This document shows, piece after piece, positions 53,591 through 61,612 of a stretch of 64,000 nt of DNA. Under the pieces are notes generated by a model, which was given only the letters and a program-made list of their open reading frames with translations, made no database searches and was not told where the DNA came from. The stretch's first letter is position 1; each line of letters begins with the position of its first letter. A program made the position numbers and the translations under genes. Source of the DNA: Prolixibacteraceae bacterium (GTDB lineage Bacteria > Bacteroidota > Bacteroidia > Bacteroidales > Prolixibacteraceae); the NCBI GenBank assembly GCA_019163175.1, contig JAFLKN010000037.1, positions 41,582 to 105,581 of the forward strand, read 5' to 3'.

Positions 53591-54403
53591 ATGAAGAAAT
53601 TTGTCGCATACATTTTCCTGCTTCTTCCCTGTTTCGCTTTCGGACAGTTGTTCCCGAATGTGCCCGATTTCAGGGGAAACATTAAAAAAGTAGTGGAGAA
53701 AAGGTATGGCAAAGAACTGGTTCCTTCCCGAAAAGATTCAGGTATTTATAAACCAGGAGTTTATTCGGGCTGGAAATACACTTACCTGTTTGACAAAAAG
53801 TCAAAACTTTCCAAAAGGATAAATACATTTCAGGGAAAGATTGAAACCGAATGCGATTATAAAACTACAAAGACCAGCAGCAGCATAATGAAGACTGAAA
53901 TCACCCGGGATCATACTTCCGGAGGGAAAGAGTCTACCGTAGAATATGAAAACTTTATTGATGCATCAGGTCGTATTCTAAAAGTAAATTCCTGGTCAAA
54001 AAATTCTACAGCAAGCGAAAAAGAATTATTTCTTCTCGAAGACAATGCCATTTACAATCAGAAAAAACTGCTTTCGTTTATCCGCCATAGCGTTGAACCC
54101 AATGGTACCGTAGCATCGGAAGAAGAATGCAAACTAGAATATAATTCTTCAGGCCGGCTAATACGAATCGACCGTAAAGATATTTCCAGCGGATTCAATA
54201 CAAGTATTCAATATCATTTTAACACCAAAGGGTTTGTCGACCATTATTCCATCGATCTTTTAACCGAAATGCAGGAATATGGAAAGACCCAGATTCTGGA
54301 TGTTTATTTCAAATACGATCGGCGCGGCAACTGGACCAAGATGTACCGGAAATCGGCAAAAAAAATCCAGTTGGAAGCCAGACGAAAGATTTACTACCGA
54401 TAG
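53591..54403 (+). CDS. hypothetical secreted protein
   Basis: This 270-residue protein starts at the ATG 53591 with a signal peptide (MKKFVAYIFLLLPCFAFGQL). The mature protein has repeated hydrophilic beta strands such as YNSSGRLIRIDRKDIS and YDRRGNWTKMYRKSAKKIQL, with the tyrosine-glycine spacing of RHS-like or YD-repeat-type outer proteins. No fuller domain is recognised. An in-frame TTG upstream falls in the promoter and is rejected. The 259 bp after it contain no gene. Confidence 0.72.
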   Translation: MKKFVAYIFLLLPCFAFGQLFPNVPDFRGNIKKVVEKRYGKELVPSRKDSGIYKPGVYSGWKYTYLFDKKSKLSKRINTFQGKIETECDYKTTKTSSSIMKTEITRDHTSGGKESTVEYENFIDASGRILKVNSWSKNSTASEKELFLLEDNAIYNQKKLLSFIRHSVEPNGTVASEEECKLEYNSSGRLIRIDRKDISSGFNTSIQYHFNTKGFVDHYSIDLLTEMQEYGKTQILDVYFKYDRRGNWTKMYRKSAKKIQLEARRKIYYR

Positions 54404-54662
54404 CATATCGGGGCTAGCAAGCACCACCCCAAAACATGAACTAGCTGCAACAAATTTTAGCTTACCCATTAAATAGTAGATTTTCAGCGAAGTACAAAAA
54501 CTGTACTCCAATTTCTTTTTGCACCATCCGGTTTATATGCTAAATGGCAATACGACAAAGCACTACTGATATAAACATTTGTATGTTAATATCTTAGACT
54601 TTGGACTATTAAGCTGTTTGATTAGATTTACGAACTGCAAAACGGCAATTAAAGCAACTTTT

Positions 54663-57323
54663 ATGAAAGAACAGAATGTGGTAAAGAAGAGCTTCGTCAG
54701 AAATTTGATTATCATATCGGCTATTTCCATTTCTGCCATATTGTATGTGCGGTACATCTGGGTGAAAACCGAGAATGAACAGACTGAAAATATACTTCAG
54801 ATTGCCCGATCCATTGAAGCAAGTCTGCCCTCCGAAAACTTAAAATCGCTGAAAGCAACCGAAGAAGACATCGAAAACCCGGACTACAAAGAAATTAAAG
54901 CGAAGCTAATGAATGTCATTGGCGTAAATCCACAGGCTAAATTTGCATACCTATACATTGAGCGGAACGACAAAATCTACTTCGCGGTAGATTCTGAGCC
55001 CGAAACTTCGGAAGACTACTCGCCCCCGGGACAAGAATACACCGAAGCCAAAGCTATGGACAAACAGCCTTTCAGAGATGGAAAAGAACTGGTTACTCCG
55101 CCTATGGTTGACCGATGGGGAAAATGGACGAGCACACTTATACCTGTAAAAGATAAAGAAACTGGCCAGACTATTGCCGTTTTTGGTATGGATTTTAACG
55201 CTGACACATGGAATAAAAATCTACTTTTTAAGGTTATTCAATCTAGCTTAGTCATTGTGTTGCTTTTGGCAATCCTTTTCATCTTTTACATGCAAAATAA
55301 GCTGCTCAATTACGACATCAAAGTTCGGAAGCAAGCTGAAGAAGACCTGAAAAGGCAAACCAAGATGCAACAGATGGTTATTGAAATGGCATCGCGTTAC
55401 ATTAATATTTCAATTGAACAGGTTGGTCCAGCCATCAATGAATCGTTAAAAACGATTGGCGAATTTATTTCTGCTGACCGCAGCTACATTTACCGCTATG
55501 ATTTTGCGAACGAGATAATAAGTTGCGAATACGAATGGCATAAAACCGGAGATGGACCCGAATTTGAGAAACTGCAAAATATTCCGCTGAATATGATTCC
55601 CGACATGGTCAAACTGCACCGTGAAGGGAAGATCAAAACCATTGACAACATTGTATCTGTATTACCCGAAAGCTGGTTGCGCGAAAAACTTCAGGCAGAA
55701 GATGCCCGAAATTTCCATACCGTTCCGATGATGTCGGGCAACGAATGCATTGGCTTTGTCGGGTTCTTGTTCTTTAAAACAACTCATTTTTATTCGGCTG
55801 AAGAAAATTTGTTACTCCAGCTTTTTGCTCACATGTTGGTCAATGTAAAAAACCGGGCTAAAGTTGAAATGAAGTTGCTCGAAACAAACAAATACCTTGA
55901 AACAACTACTGAAATGGCCAATAAACTGGCTAATGAAGCAGAAATTGCGAATAAATCGAAAAGTGCATTTTTGGCCAATATGTCACACGAAATCAGGACT
56001 CCTTTAAATGCAATTATTGGTTTTTCACAACTGATGAACCGCGATAAATTTCTGACAGAATCGCAGAAAGAATACAATGTTTCGATTATTAAAGCTGGCG
56101 AGCATTTGTTGAACCTTATTAACGACATTCTCGAATTGTCGAAGGTAGAAGCGGGTCGTGTTGTTGTCAATCCAACAAATGTTGATTTACATGCTCTTTT
56201 TGAGGATCTTCAAATGCTTTTTAAAGAGCGGGCACAAGCCAAGCATCTTCAGTTTATTTGCGAAATTGCAGAGGATCTTCCTCGTTTTGTATACGTTGAT
56301 GAAGGCAAAATGCGCCAGATCTTCGTCAACCTGATTGGAAATGCGATAAAATTTACCGAGGAAGGTGGAATTGCCGTACGCACCCGAACAGAAGCCATCG
56401 ATGATGAAACGAATAGACTTACAGTTGAAATTCAGGATTCAGGACCTGGTATTCCGGAAAACGAACTTGACAAACTTTTCAAGCACTTCGAGCAAACCAG
56501 CTCCGGAATTAATAAAGGCAGTGGCACCGGACTTGGTCTGGCATTGAGCCGCGAACTGGCAATTATTCTTGGGGGAAATATTACAGTTACCAGCGAAATT
56601 GGTAAAGGTTCGATATTTACTTTTCAGGTAGAAATTAAAAAAGGCAACCCTGAAGCCATCGAGAAAAATACGTCAAGGCGCGTAATTGGCATTGAAAAAC
56701 AAAAAGATGCCCTTCGCATTTTAGTGGTTGACGACAAAGATGAAAACTTGCGGGTTGCCATTGACCTGCTTAAATTGGTTGGATTTGAGACCTGCGAAGC
56801 CATTAATGGAGTTGAGGCTATCGAGAAATTTGAGCAGTGGAACCCGCATCTTATTTTAATGGATATGCGTATGCCGGTAATGGATGGATATGAGGCAACA
56901 CGTAAAATCAAATCGACTGAAAAAGGAAAACAAACACCTATCGTAGCGCTAACTGCAAGTGCATTTGAAGACGAACGAAAAAAAATAGAATCGCTTGGAA
57001 TGCAGGGTTATATTCGAAAACCATTCAGAGAAAACGAACTGTTTGGCACTATGAGTAAAATACTTGGCATAAGTTACATTTATGAAGACGATGCACCAAT
57101 TAAAGTTCAGGCTCAGCATAATGAGGAACAAATTGCCATTGGGATAAGCCAATTACCACCAAGCTTGATAGCACAAATGAAAGAGGCTCTTGCTGTAGCT
57201 GATTTGGATCTCTTTATTGAACTTACAGAAATGATAAATACTGACAACACAGACTTGGTTCAAAAGCTTTTGAGCCTTGCCAAGAACTATGACTATGAAA
57301 ATCTTCAACAACTTTTAAATTAA
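54663..57323 (+). CDS. hybrid sensor histidine kinase (GAF, HisKA, HATPase, REC)
   Basis: The 886-residue inner-membrane sensor starts MKEQNVVKKSFVRNLIIIS; an upstream TTG extension is rejected. It has TM1 (residues about 12-31), a periplasmic region of about 165 residues, TM2 (about 195-217), a GAF-like domain (about 240-400), HisKA with phospho-accepting His near 442 (MSHEIRTPLNAIIGFS), HATPase with NAIKFTEEGG and GSGTGLGLALS, and a receiver with phospho-Asp near 733 (LILMDMRMPVMDGYEA). A C-terminal helical segment may be Hpt-like but shows no clear histidine motif. It is followed after 15 bp by a REC-kinase gene, suggesting a phosphorelay. The signal is unknown. Confidence 0.9.
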   Translation: MKEQNVVKKSFVRNLIIISAISISAILYVRYIWVKTENEQTENILQIARSIEASLPSENLKSLKATEEDIENPDYKEIKAKLMNVIGVNPQAKFAYLYIERNDKIYFAVDSEPETSEDYSPPGQEYTEAKAMDKQPFRDGKELVTPPMVDRWGKWTSTLIPVKDKETGQTIAVFGMDFNADTWNKNLLFKVIQSSLVIVLLLAILFIFYMQNKLLNYDIKVRKQAEEDLKRQTKMQQMVIEMASRYINISIEQVGPAINESLKTIGEFISADRSYIYRYDFANEIISCEYEWHKTGDGPEFEKLQNIPLNMIPDMVKLHREGKIKTIDNIVSVLPESWLREKLQAEDARNFHTVPMMSGNECIGFVGFLFFKTTHFYSAEENLLLQLFAHMLVNVKNRAKVEMKLLETNKYLETTTEMANKLANEAEIANKSKSAFLANMSHEIRTPLNAIIGFSQLMNRDKFLTESQKEYNVSIIKAGEHLLNLINDILELSKVEAGRVVVNPTNVDLHALFEDLQMLFKERAQAKHLQFICEIAEDLPRFVYVDEGKMRQIFVNLIGNAIKFTEEGGIAVRTRTEAIDDETNRLTVEIQDSGPGIPENELDKLFKHFEQTSSGINKGSGTGLGLALSRELAIILGGNITVTSEIGKGSIFTFQVEIKKGNPEAIEKNTSRRVIGIEKQKDALRILVVDDKDENLRVAIDLLKLVGFETCEAINGVEAIEKFEQWNPHLILMDMRMPVMDGYEATRKIKSTEKGKQTPIVALTASAFEDERKKIESLGMQGYIRKPFRENELFGTMSKILGISYIYEDDAPIKVQAQHNEEQIAIGISQLPPSLIAQMKEALAVADLDLFIELTEMINTDNTDLVQKLLSLAKNYDYENLQQLLN

Positions 57324-57330
57324 GAGGAGG
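57324..57330 (+). promoter_or_regulatory. strong Shine-Dalgarno before the REC-kinase gene
   Basis: GAGGAGG lies 8 bp before the ATG at 57339. Strong Shine-Dalgarno motifs are uncommon in Bacteroidota. It marks this start as well supported and suggests high translation of the second relay gene. Confidence 0.7.
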
Positions 57331-57338
57331 AGCAAAAA

Positions 57339-58454
57339 ATGAATAACATGGTCACAGGTCACCATACCGCAAATATTCTTATTGTTGATGACATTCCTGC
57401 CAATCTGCAAGTTTTGGGGGCTATACTCAAAAGCGAAGGTTATAAAGTTCGCCCGGTACCTAATGGGGCACTTGCACTGCAAGTTGTAGAAAAAGAAAAA
57501 CCTGATCTAATTTTACTGGATATCATGATGCCCGATATGGATGGATATGAAGTTTGCCGACGTATAAAAGCAAACCCATTTTTAAGCGACATCCCGATTA
57601 TCTTTATTAGCGCACTGAATGAGACCAACGATGTTGTGAAAGCATTAAAATCGGGCGGGGTCGATTATGTCACCAAACCATTTCAGGCTGAAGAGGTAAC
57701 TGCAAGGGTAAACACACACGTAAAGCTTTACCAGCAAAGCATTGAACTTCAGAAGTTAAACATTACAAAAGACAAATTCTTCTCGATTATAGCTCACGAC
57801 TTGCGTGGACCAATGGGTGGGTTTAAAGGCATGACCGAATTGCTCGCCGAACATATGTCGAACATGACTATGGCCGAGGTTCAGGAACATCTAGGCACTC
57901 TTCGCGACTCCTCGAGCAACCTGTTTCGTCTTCTCGAAAACCTGCTCCAATGGGCTCGTTTACAACAAGGATCTGTACCATTCGACCCCGAACCAATTCA
58001 ATTAAGTCTCATTATAAAAGACAGTATTGAACTGATTCAGGAATCGGCCAAACATAAAGGCATTGAAATTACCAAAGACTTTCCACCTCAAACAAAAGTT
58101 CTGGCCGACAACAACATGCTTCAAACCATATTGCGGAACCTACTTTCAAATGCGGTTAAATTTAGTTCGGCAGGCGAAAAAGTAAGCATAACCGCAAAAG
58201 CTGCTGATGACAAAAACATCGAAATATCGGTAAAGGATTCCGGTATTGGTATGAATCAGCAAATGGTTGACAATTTATTTAAGCTCGATGCGCGCAATGG
58301 CAGGCCTGGCACCGATGGAGAACCCAGTACTGGCTTGGGCTTATTGCTCTGCAAAGAATTTATTGAAACTCATGGCGGAAAAATAAGGGTTGAAAGCGAA
58401 GTTAATCAAGGCTCTGTATTTACATTTACCATTCAGGGGAGTGTTGAACCCTAA
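57339..58454 (+). CDS. response regulator-histidine kinase hybrid (REC-HisKA-HATPase)
   Basis: The 371-residue cytosolic protein has an N-terminal receiver (residues about 10-125; phospho-Asp in PDLILLDIMMPDMDGYEVCR), HisKA with IAHDLRGPMGGFKGMTELLA near 148, and HATPase with NLLSNAVKFSSAGEK and STGLGLLLCKEFIETHGGK. It lacks a membrane segment and an output DNA-binding domain. It likely receives phosphate from the upstream sensor and passes it to a protein elsewhere. It forms a two-gene operon with the sensor. Confidence 0.92.
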   Translation: MNNMVTGHHTANILIVDDIPANLQVLGAILKSEGYKVRPVPNGALALQVVEKEKPDLILLDIMMPDMDGYEVCRRIKANPFLSDIPIIFISALNETNDVVKALKSGGVDYVTKPFQAEEVTARVNTHVKLYQQSIELQKLNITKDKFFSIIAHDLRGPMGGFKGMTELLAEHMSNMTMAEVQEHLGTLRDSSSNLFRLLENLLQWARLQQGSVPFDPEPIQLSLIIKDSIELIQESAKHKGIEITKDFPPQTKVLADNNMLQTILRNLLSNAVKFSSAGEKVSITAKAADDKNIEISVKDSGIGMNQQMVDNLFKLDARNGRPGTDGEPSTGLGLLLCKEFIETHGGKIRVESEVNQGSVFTFTIQGSVEP

Positions 58455-58630
58455 GAAATTTCGGGTTGGAATGTGAACAGTAAGATACTCATGCAAAAGC
58501 CTAACCCTCTCTTTTAATTAGAGTATAAGCAAGCGAAAATTCATTGTTATTTTAAGTGGAATCCAGAAACCACTTCAACAAACGGGGCGGTTCCGAAAAG
58601 CCAAATGAGTAGGGCAAAAACTTATTCAGC

Positions 58631-59035
58631 ATGTCAACATCCATTAAACTATTTCATTGGTTGCCGCGGATTATCAGCATTCTGGCTATTCTTTTTGTGA
58701 GTATGTTCGCACTCGATTCCTTTGTACCCGGACTAACAATCTGGCAACAACTTGGTGCATTCATCATGCATCTTATCCCCACTTTTGTTTTGACGGCCTT
58801 CTTACTTGTTGCCTGGAAATGGGAATTGGTAGGTGGTGTCCTATTTTTAGTAACAGGCTTGGGATTGAGTCCGTTTGTCTTCTTGCTCAACTACAATCGG
58901 AACCATTTTTCGGTTGGTGCAAGTATTGGAGTAATCATGATGATTACCTTTCCATTTGTAGTGGTAGGAATTCTCTTTTTGGTTAGCCATTATTTAAAGA
59001 AGAAAAATCATCCGGAATTGCATATTGAATCTTAA
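58631..59035 (+). CDS. hypothetical membrane protein (four helices)
   Basis: The 134-residue product has four hydrophobic segments (RIISILAILFVSMFALD; LGAFIMHLIPTFVLTAFLLV; LVGGVLFLVTGLGLSPFVFL; VIMMITFPFVVVGILFLVSH) and a hydrophilic end, KKKNHPELHIES. I do not recognise a family with certainty; DUF-type membrane proteins of this shape are common. Its function is unknown. The 176 bp upstream show nothing definite. Confidence 0.72.
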   Translation: MSTSIKLFHWLPRIISILAILFVSMFALDSFVPGLTIWQQLGAFIMHLIPTFVLTAFLLVAWKWELVGGVLFLVTGLGLSPFVFLLNYNRNHFSVGASIGVIMMITFPFVVVGILFLVSHYLKKKNHPELHIES

Positions 59036-59060
59036 CCGAAATAAAGTATAAGTAATTTTT

Positions 59061-59621
59061 ATGGATAGAAACATTCAGATCATATCGGAAAGGCTGATAA
59101 TGCGTCCTATCCAACTGGCAGATTCCGATTCAATTTTTTTGTACCGATCAAATTCGGTAATTAATCAATATCAGGGTTGGATTCCCCAAACGATTGACGA
59201 TGTCAATGATTTTATTCTCAACCTGACCTCGCCTCAAATAAACCAGCCGGGAACCTGGTTTCAATTTGTGATTATTAAAAAAGACGAGAATGAATTGATT
59301 GGAGACATTGGCGTTCACTTCCATGCTTCAGACACCTCACAGGTTGAGATAGGTTGTACGCTAAACCATAAACATCATGGGAAAAGCTTTGCTTTCGAAG
59401 CTGTGCATTCGATAATTAACTACCTCTTTGACGAGTGGGGTAAACGCCGGATTATTGCTTCCATTGATTCGCGAAATTACCCATCAATTAGGCTGATTGA
59501 ACGTTTAGGATTTCAAAAAAAGGCTCATATAAAGGAAATCCCGGCACAAAACAATGAATGTGCTGATGATTTGATTTATGCCTTGCTAAAGGATGAATGG
59601 AGTGCCAGTAAGAGGACTTGA
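59061..59621 (+). CDS. GNAT N-acetyltransferase, RimJ/RimL-like
   Basis: The 186-residue cytosolic protein resembles RimJ/RimL-type acetyltransferases: ISERLIMRPIQLADSDSIFL at the N-terminus, IGDIGVHFHASDTSQVEIG, and the acetyl-CoA region HHGKSFAFEAVHSIINYLF followed by SIDSRNYPSIRLIERLGFQK. Many relatives end soon after a D-x-x-x-Y-A-L-L-K-x-E-W pattern, so the final six residues here (SASKRT) may be an altered end. The substrate is unknown. An AT-rich two-gene island begins 148 bp downstream. Confidence 0.88.
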   Translation: MDRNIQIISERLIMRPIQLADSDSIFLYRSNSVINQYQGWIPQTIDDVNDFILNLTSPQINQPGTWFQFVIIKKDENELIGDIGVHFHASDTSQVEIGCTLNHKHHGKSFAFEAVHSIINYLFDEWGKRRIIASIDSRNYPSIRLIERLGFQKKAHIKEIPAQNNECADDLIYALLKDEWSASKRT

Positions 59622-59769
59622 ATCATCCGATCATTCACCGTTTGATGCCATTGCATTTGTTTGGAAATGGGATTTAACAAAAGGAACGATAAGCAGAGAA
59701 ATATTATAGTAAAAGGTTAACTTTGGAAATGTCATATACAGGAGATAAACGATTTTAATAGTTACCAAT

Positions 59770-61020
59770 ATGAATAAGATAACGATTACAGCTTCAACAA
59801 ATCCGACTTCAACCATTACTGAATTAACTAATGATTTTTTAAAGGACTTTGCGCCTCTGGAAACACTAAATGGAGGAAAGGCACTTCTACTCTATGATGA
59901 AAAAAGTAATACATATTATATTCCATGTCATCTAAAAACAATTGATTTCGTTGATAAAGCTGATTTTAATGCTACAATAGATGGGAGCGAAGACGATGAT
60001 CTATATAAATTGAATAGGGATATTACTGAAAATGAAGGTGCATTTGCCACTATGATTTCTGATGCAAAAGCGGGCAGATCTTTTGAAGATATTGTTGTTG
60101 AATTTGATAAGAGCTATACTGCAGAACTACCATTAAAGATATATGGCGGACAACACCGAGTGAAAGCTATACAATCTGCAATCACAATTAAACCTAATAA
60201 CTACCATGGTTTTAGAATCTATTTTGGTTTAACGAAAGAGCAAAAAGTGGAAATTGCAACTATCAATAACACTTCAATTACAGTTTCAAATGACCTCTTA
60301 GACAGAATGAAAGAGCAATTATTAGGTTCAGAATTAAGAGATTTCTGTCAATCTATTGGGCTCTTGAGTACAAGTCAAGATTTTTCAGATAAAAAAGATT
60401 CCCTAATTCCGACTGTAAGAGTTGCTAGAACTTTAGTCGTCAATTATTGGAAAGGCAGGAATGCAATTTCTACAGATTTCCATACTCCGCTTGTTTGTAA
60501 GTCTGGAGGAATTGATGAGGAATATTTAAGTATTAGAGAAACCGTGGGTTGGAACGATGAAGATTTTATTGAAGCAGGAAAGAAATTTAATTTTTTACAC
60601 AAAACACAAAGAGAAAAGGTATCCAAAAGAAAAAATGATAGTTATTCTCAATTCTCGAGTAAAGCAATATCATTAGCTGTAATTGCAAGTTGGAGCTACG
60701 CAGCTGGTCTTTATTCGCATAACAAAAACAATCAAAATATTCTTTATGGAATAACAGATAATCTAGGAGTAAATGAAGACCCATTAAATGCAAAGGCCCT
60801 TTCAGAAGCTAGATTAAAAGGAATTGATCCAGATACTTATCGAGGACTTGGTGCAAGAATTAGTCCGGACGAATTAGGTAGAATGCTTGAGGTTTTTGTT
60901 GTTCTTGTGGAGAAGGCAACGGAAAAGAAGATTTCAAAAAATCTTGCTAATGCCGCCATTCAATCTTACGAAGCTAAGAAAGCAACAAATAACGCAGCAA
61001 AATCCTTATCTAAAATATAA
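59770..61020 (+). CDS. DGQHR/DndB-like ParB-fold protein with GGQHR motif
   Basis: This 416-residue protein carries IYGGQHRVKAIQSAI at residues 124-138, close to the DGQHR motif of DndB (DNA phosphorothioation regulator) and related proteins with a ParB-like fold. The next block, LTKEQKVEIATINNTSITVS, is in keeping with DGQHR proteins, in which a polar strand-turn with an N-T/N-S pair follows. The C-terminal half is helical and Lys-rich. No dndCDE genes are nearby, so the usual Dnd role does not apply. It is AT-rich relative to its flanks. The gene ends 4 bp before a HEPN gene. Biochemical function is unknown; a nucleic-acid-related role is inferred. Confidence 0.68.
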   Translation: MNKITITASTNPTSTITELTNDFLKDFAPLETLNGGKALLLYDEKSNTYYIPCHLKTIDFVDKADFNATIDGSEDDDLYKLNRDITENEGAFATMISDAKAGRSFEDIVVEFDKSYTAELPLKIYGGQHRVKAIQSAITIKPNNYHGFRIYFGLTKEQKVEIATINNTSITVSNDLLDRMKEQLLGSELRDFCQSIGLLSTSQDFSDKKDSLIPTVRVARTLVVNYWKGRNAISTDFHTPLVCKSGGIDEEYLSIRETVGWNDEDFIEAGKKFNFLHKTQREKVSKRKNDSYSQFSSKAISLAVIASWSYAAGLYSHNKNNQNILYGITDNLGVNEDPLNAKALSEARLKGIDPDTYRGLGARISPDELGRMLEVFVVLVEKATEKKISKNLANAAIQSYEAKKATNNAAKSLSKI

Positions 61021-61024
61021 ATAG

Positions 61025-61561
61025 ATGTTTGAAGATTATATACAAGATGCATTCTCATTTTATGAATTAGCAGAAGCACAAGCAAAAATTGGAAAAGAAA
61101 GAGAAGCAAAGATGTATTATCGCGCATCTATTTTTTGTGCAGCAAGTTCACTTGAAGCATTTGTCAACTTTATTGGGGACACATTTAAGCAAGGTAATAA
61201 TCTAGATAAAAACGAAATAGCATTTCTAAATGATAAAGTGTTAGAAATATCAACGAATAAGGCGATAATCGAGGAAAAAACTAAGTTTAATCCAATTGAT
61301 GGGAAAATTAAGTTTATACTTAAAAAATTCAATGTTCCGCTTGATATTTCAACTTCAACTCAATGGCGGGATTTTCTTGAATTCAAAAATTTAAGAGACA
61401 GTATAATCCATTCAAAGCTTATCTCTGATGAAAAATCGGTGATGGAATATCAACAAAGTATTAAAAAGGGACTAAATGCAAATATTGACATTATGAACTC
61501 TATTTCGACTACCTTATTTTGTAAGCCCATTAGGAAAAGCTTAACAGATTTGAAGATTTGA
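61025..61561 (+). CDS. HEPN-like protein with R-x4-H motif (putative RNase)
   Basis: The 178-residue product is all-helical in character. It begins MFEDYIQDAFSFYELAEAQA and has the HEPN-type helix CAASSLEAFVNFIGDTF near residue 40, and the signature FKNLRDSIIHSKLIS with R124-x4-H129. R-x4-6-H is the catalytic pattern of HEPN ribonucleases found in many toxin-antitoxin and antiviral systems. Fold assignment is from motif and helix pattern only. It starts 4 bp after the DGQHR-like gene, with no promoter of its own, so the two are probably one operon. Neither gene resembles the flanking ones in base composition. Confidence 0.68.
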   Translation: MFEDYIQDAFSFYELAEAQAKIGKEREAKMYYRASIFCAASSLEAFVNFIGDTFKQGNNLDKNEIAFLNDKVLEISTNKAIIEEKTKFNPIDGKIKFILKKFNVPLDISTSTQWRDFLEFKNLRDSIIHSKLISDEKSVMEYQQSIKKGLNANIDIMNSISTTLFCKPIRKSLTDLKI

Positions 61562-61612
61562 CATCAATATGAAAAACTTGATTATAAGTAATATTAAGAG
61601 ATCTCTGTTTAA

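Noticed and set aside
59603..59624. On the minus strand TTCAAGTCCTCTTACTGGCA looks like a tRNA 3' end (T-arm and acceptor), suggesting an attachment site for the AT-rich island.
   Set aside because: No tRNA body follows upstream, the conserved G before TTC is replaced by A, it overlaps the GNAT stop codon, and no repeat copy is seen near 61562-61612.
61597..61606. AGAGATCTCT palindrome between the HEPN-like gene and mfd as a terminator.
   Set aside because: Only 10 bp with no loop and no T-run; too weak.
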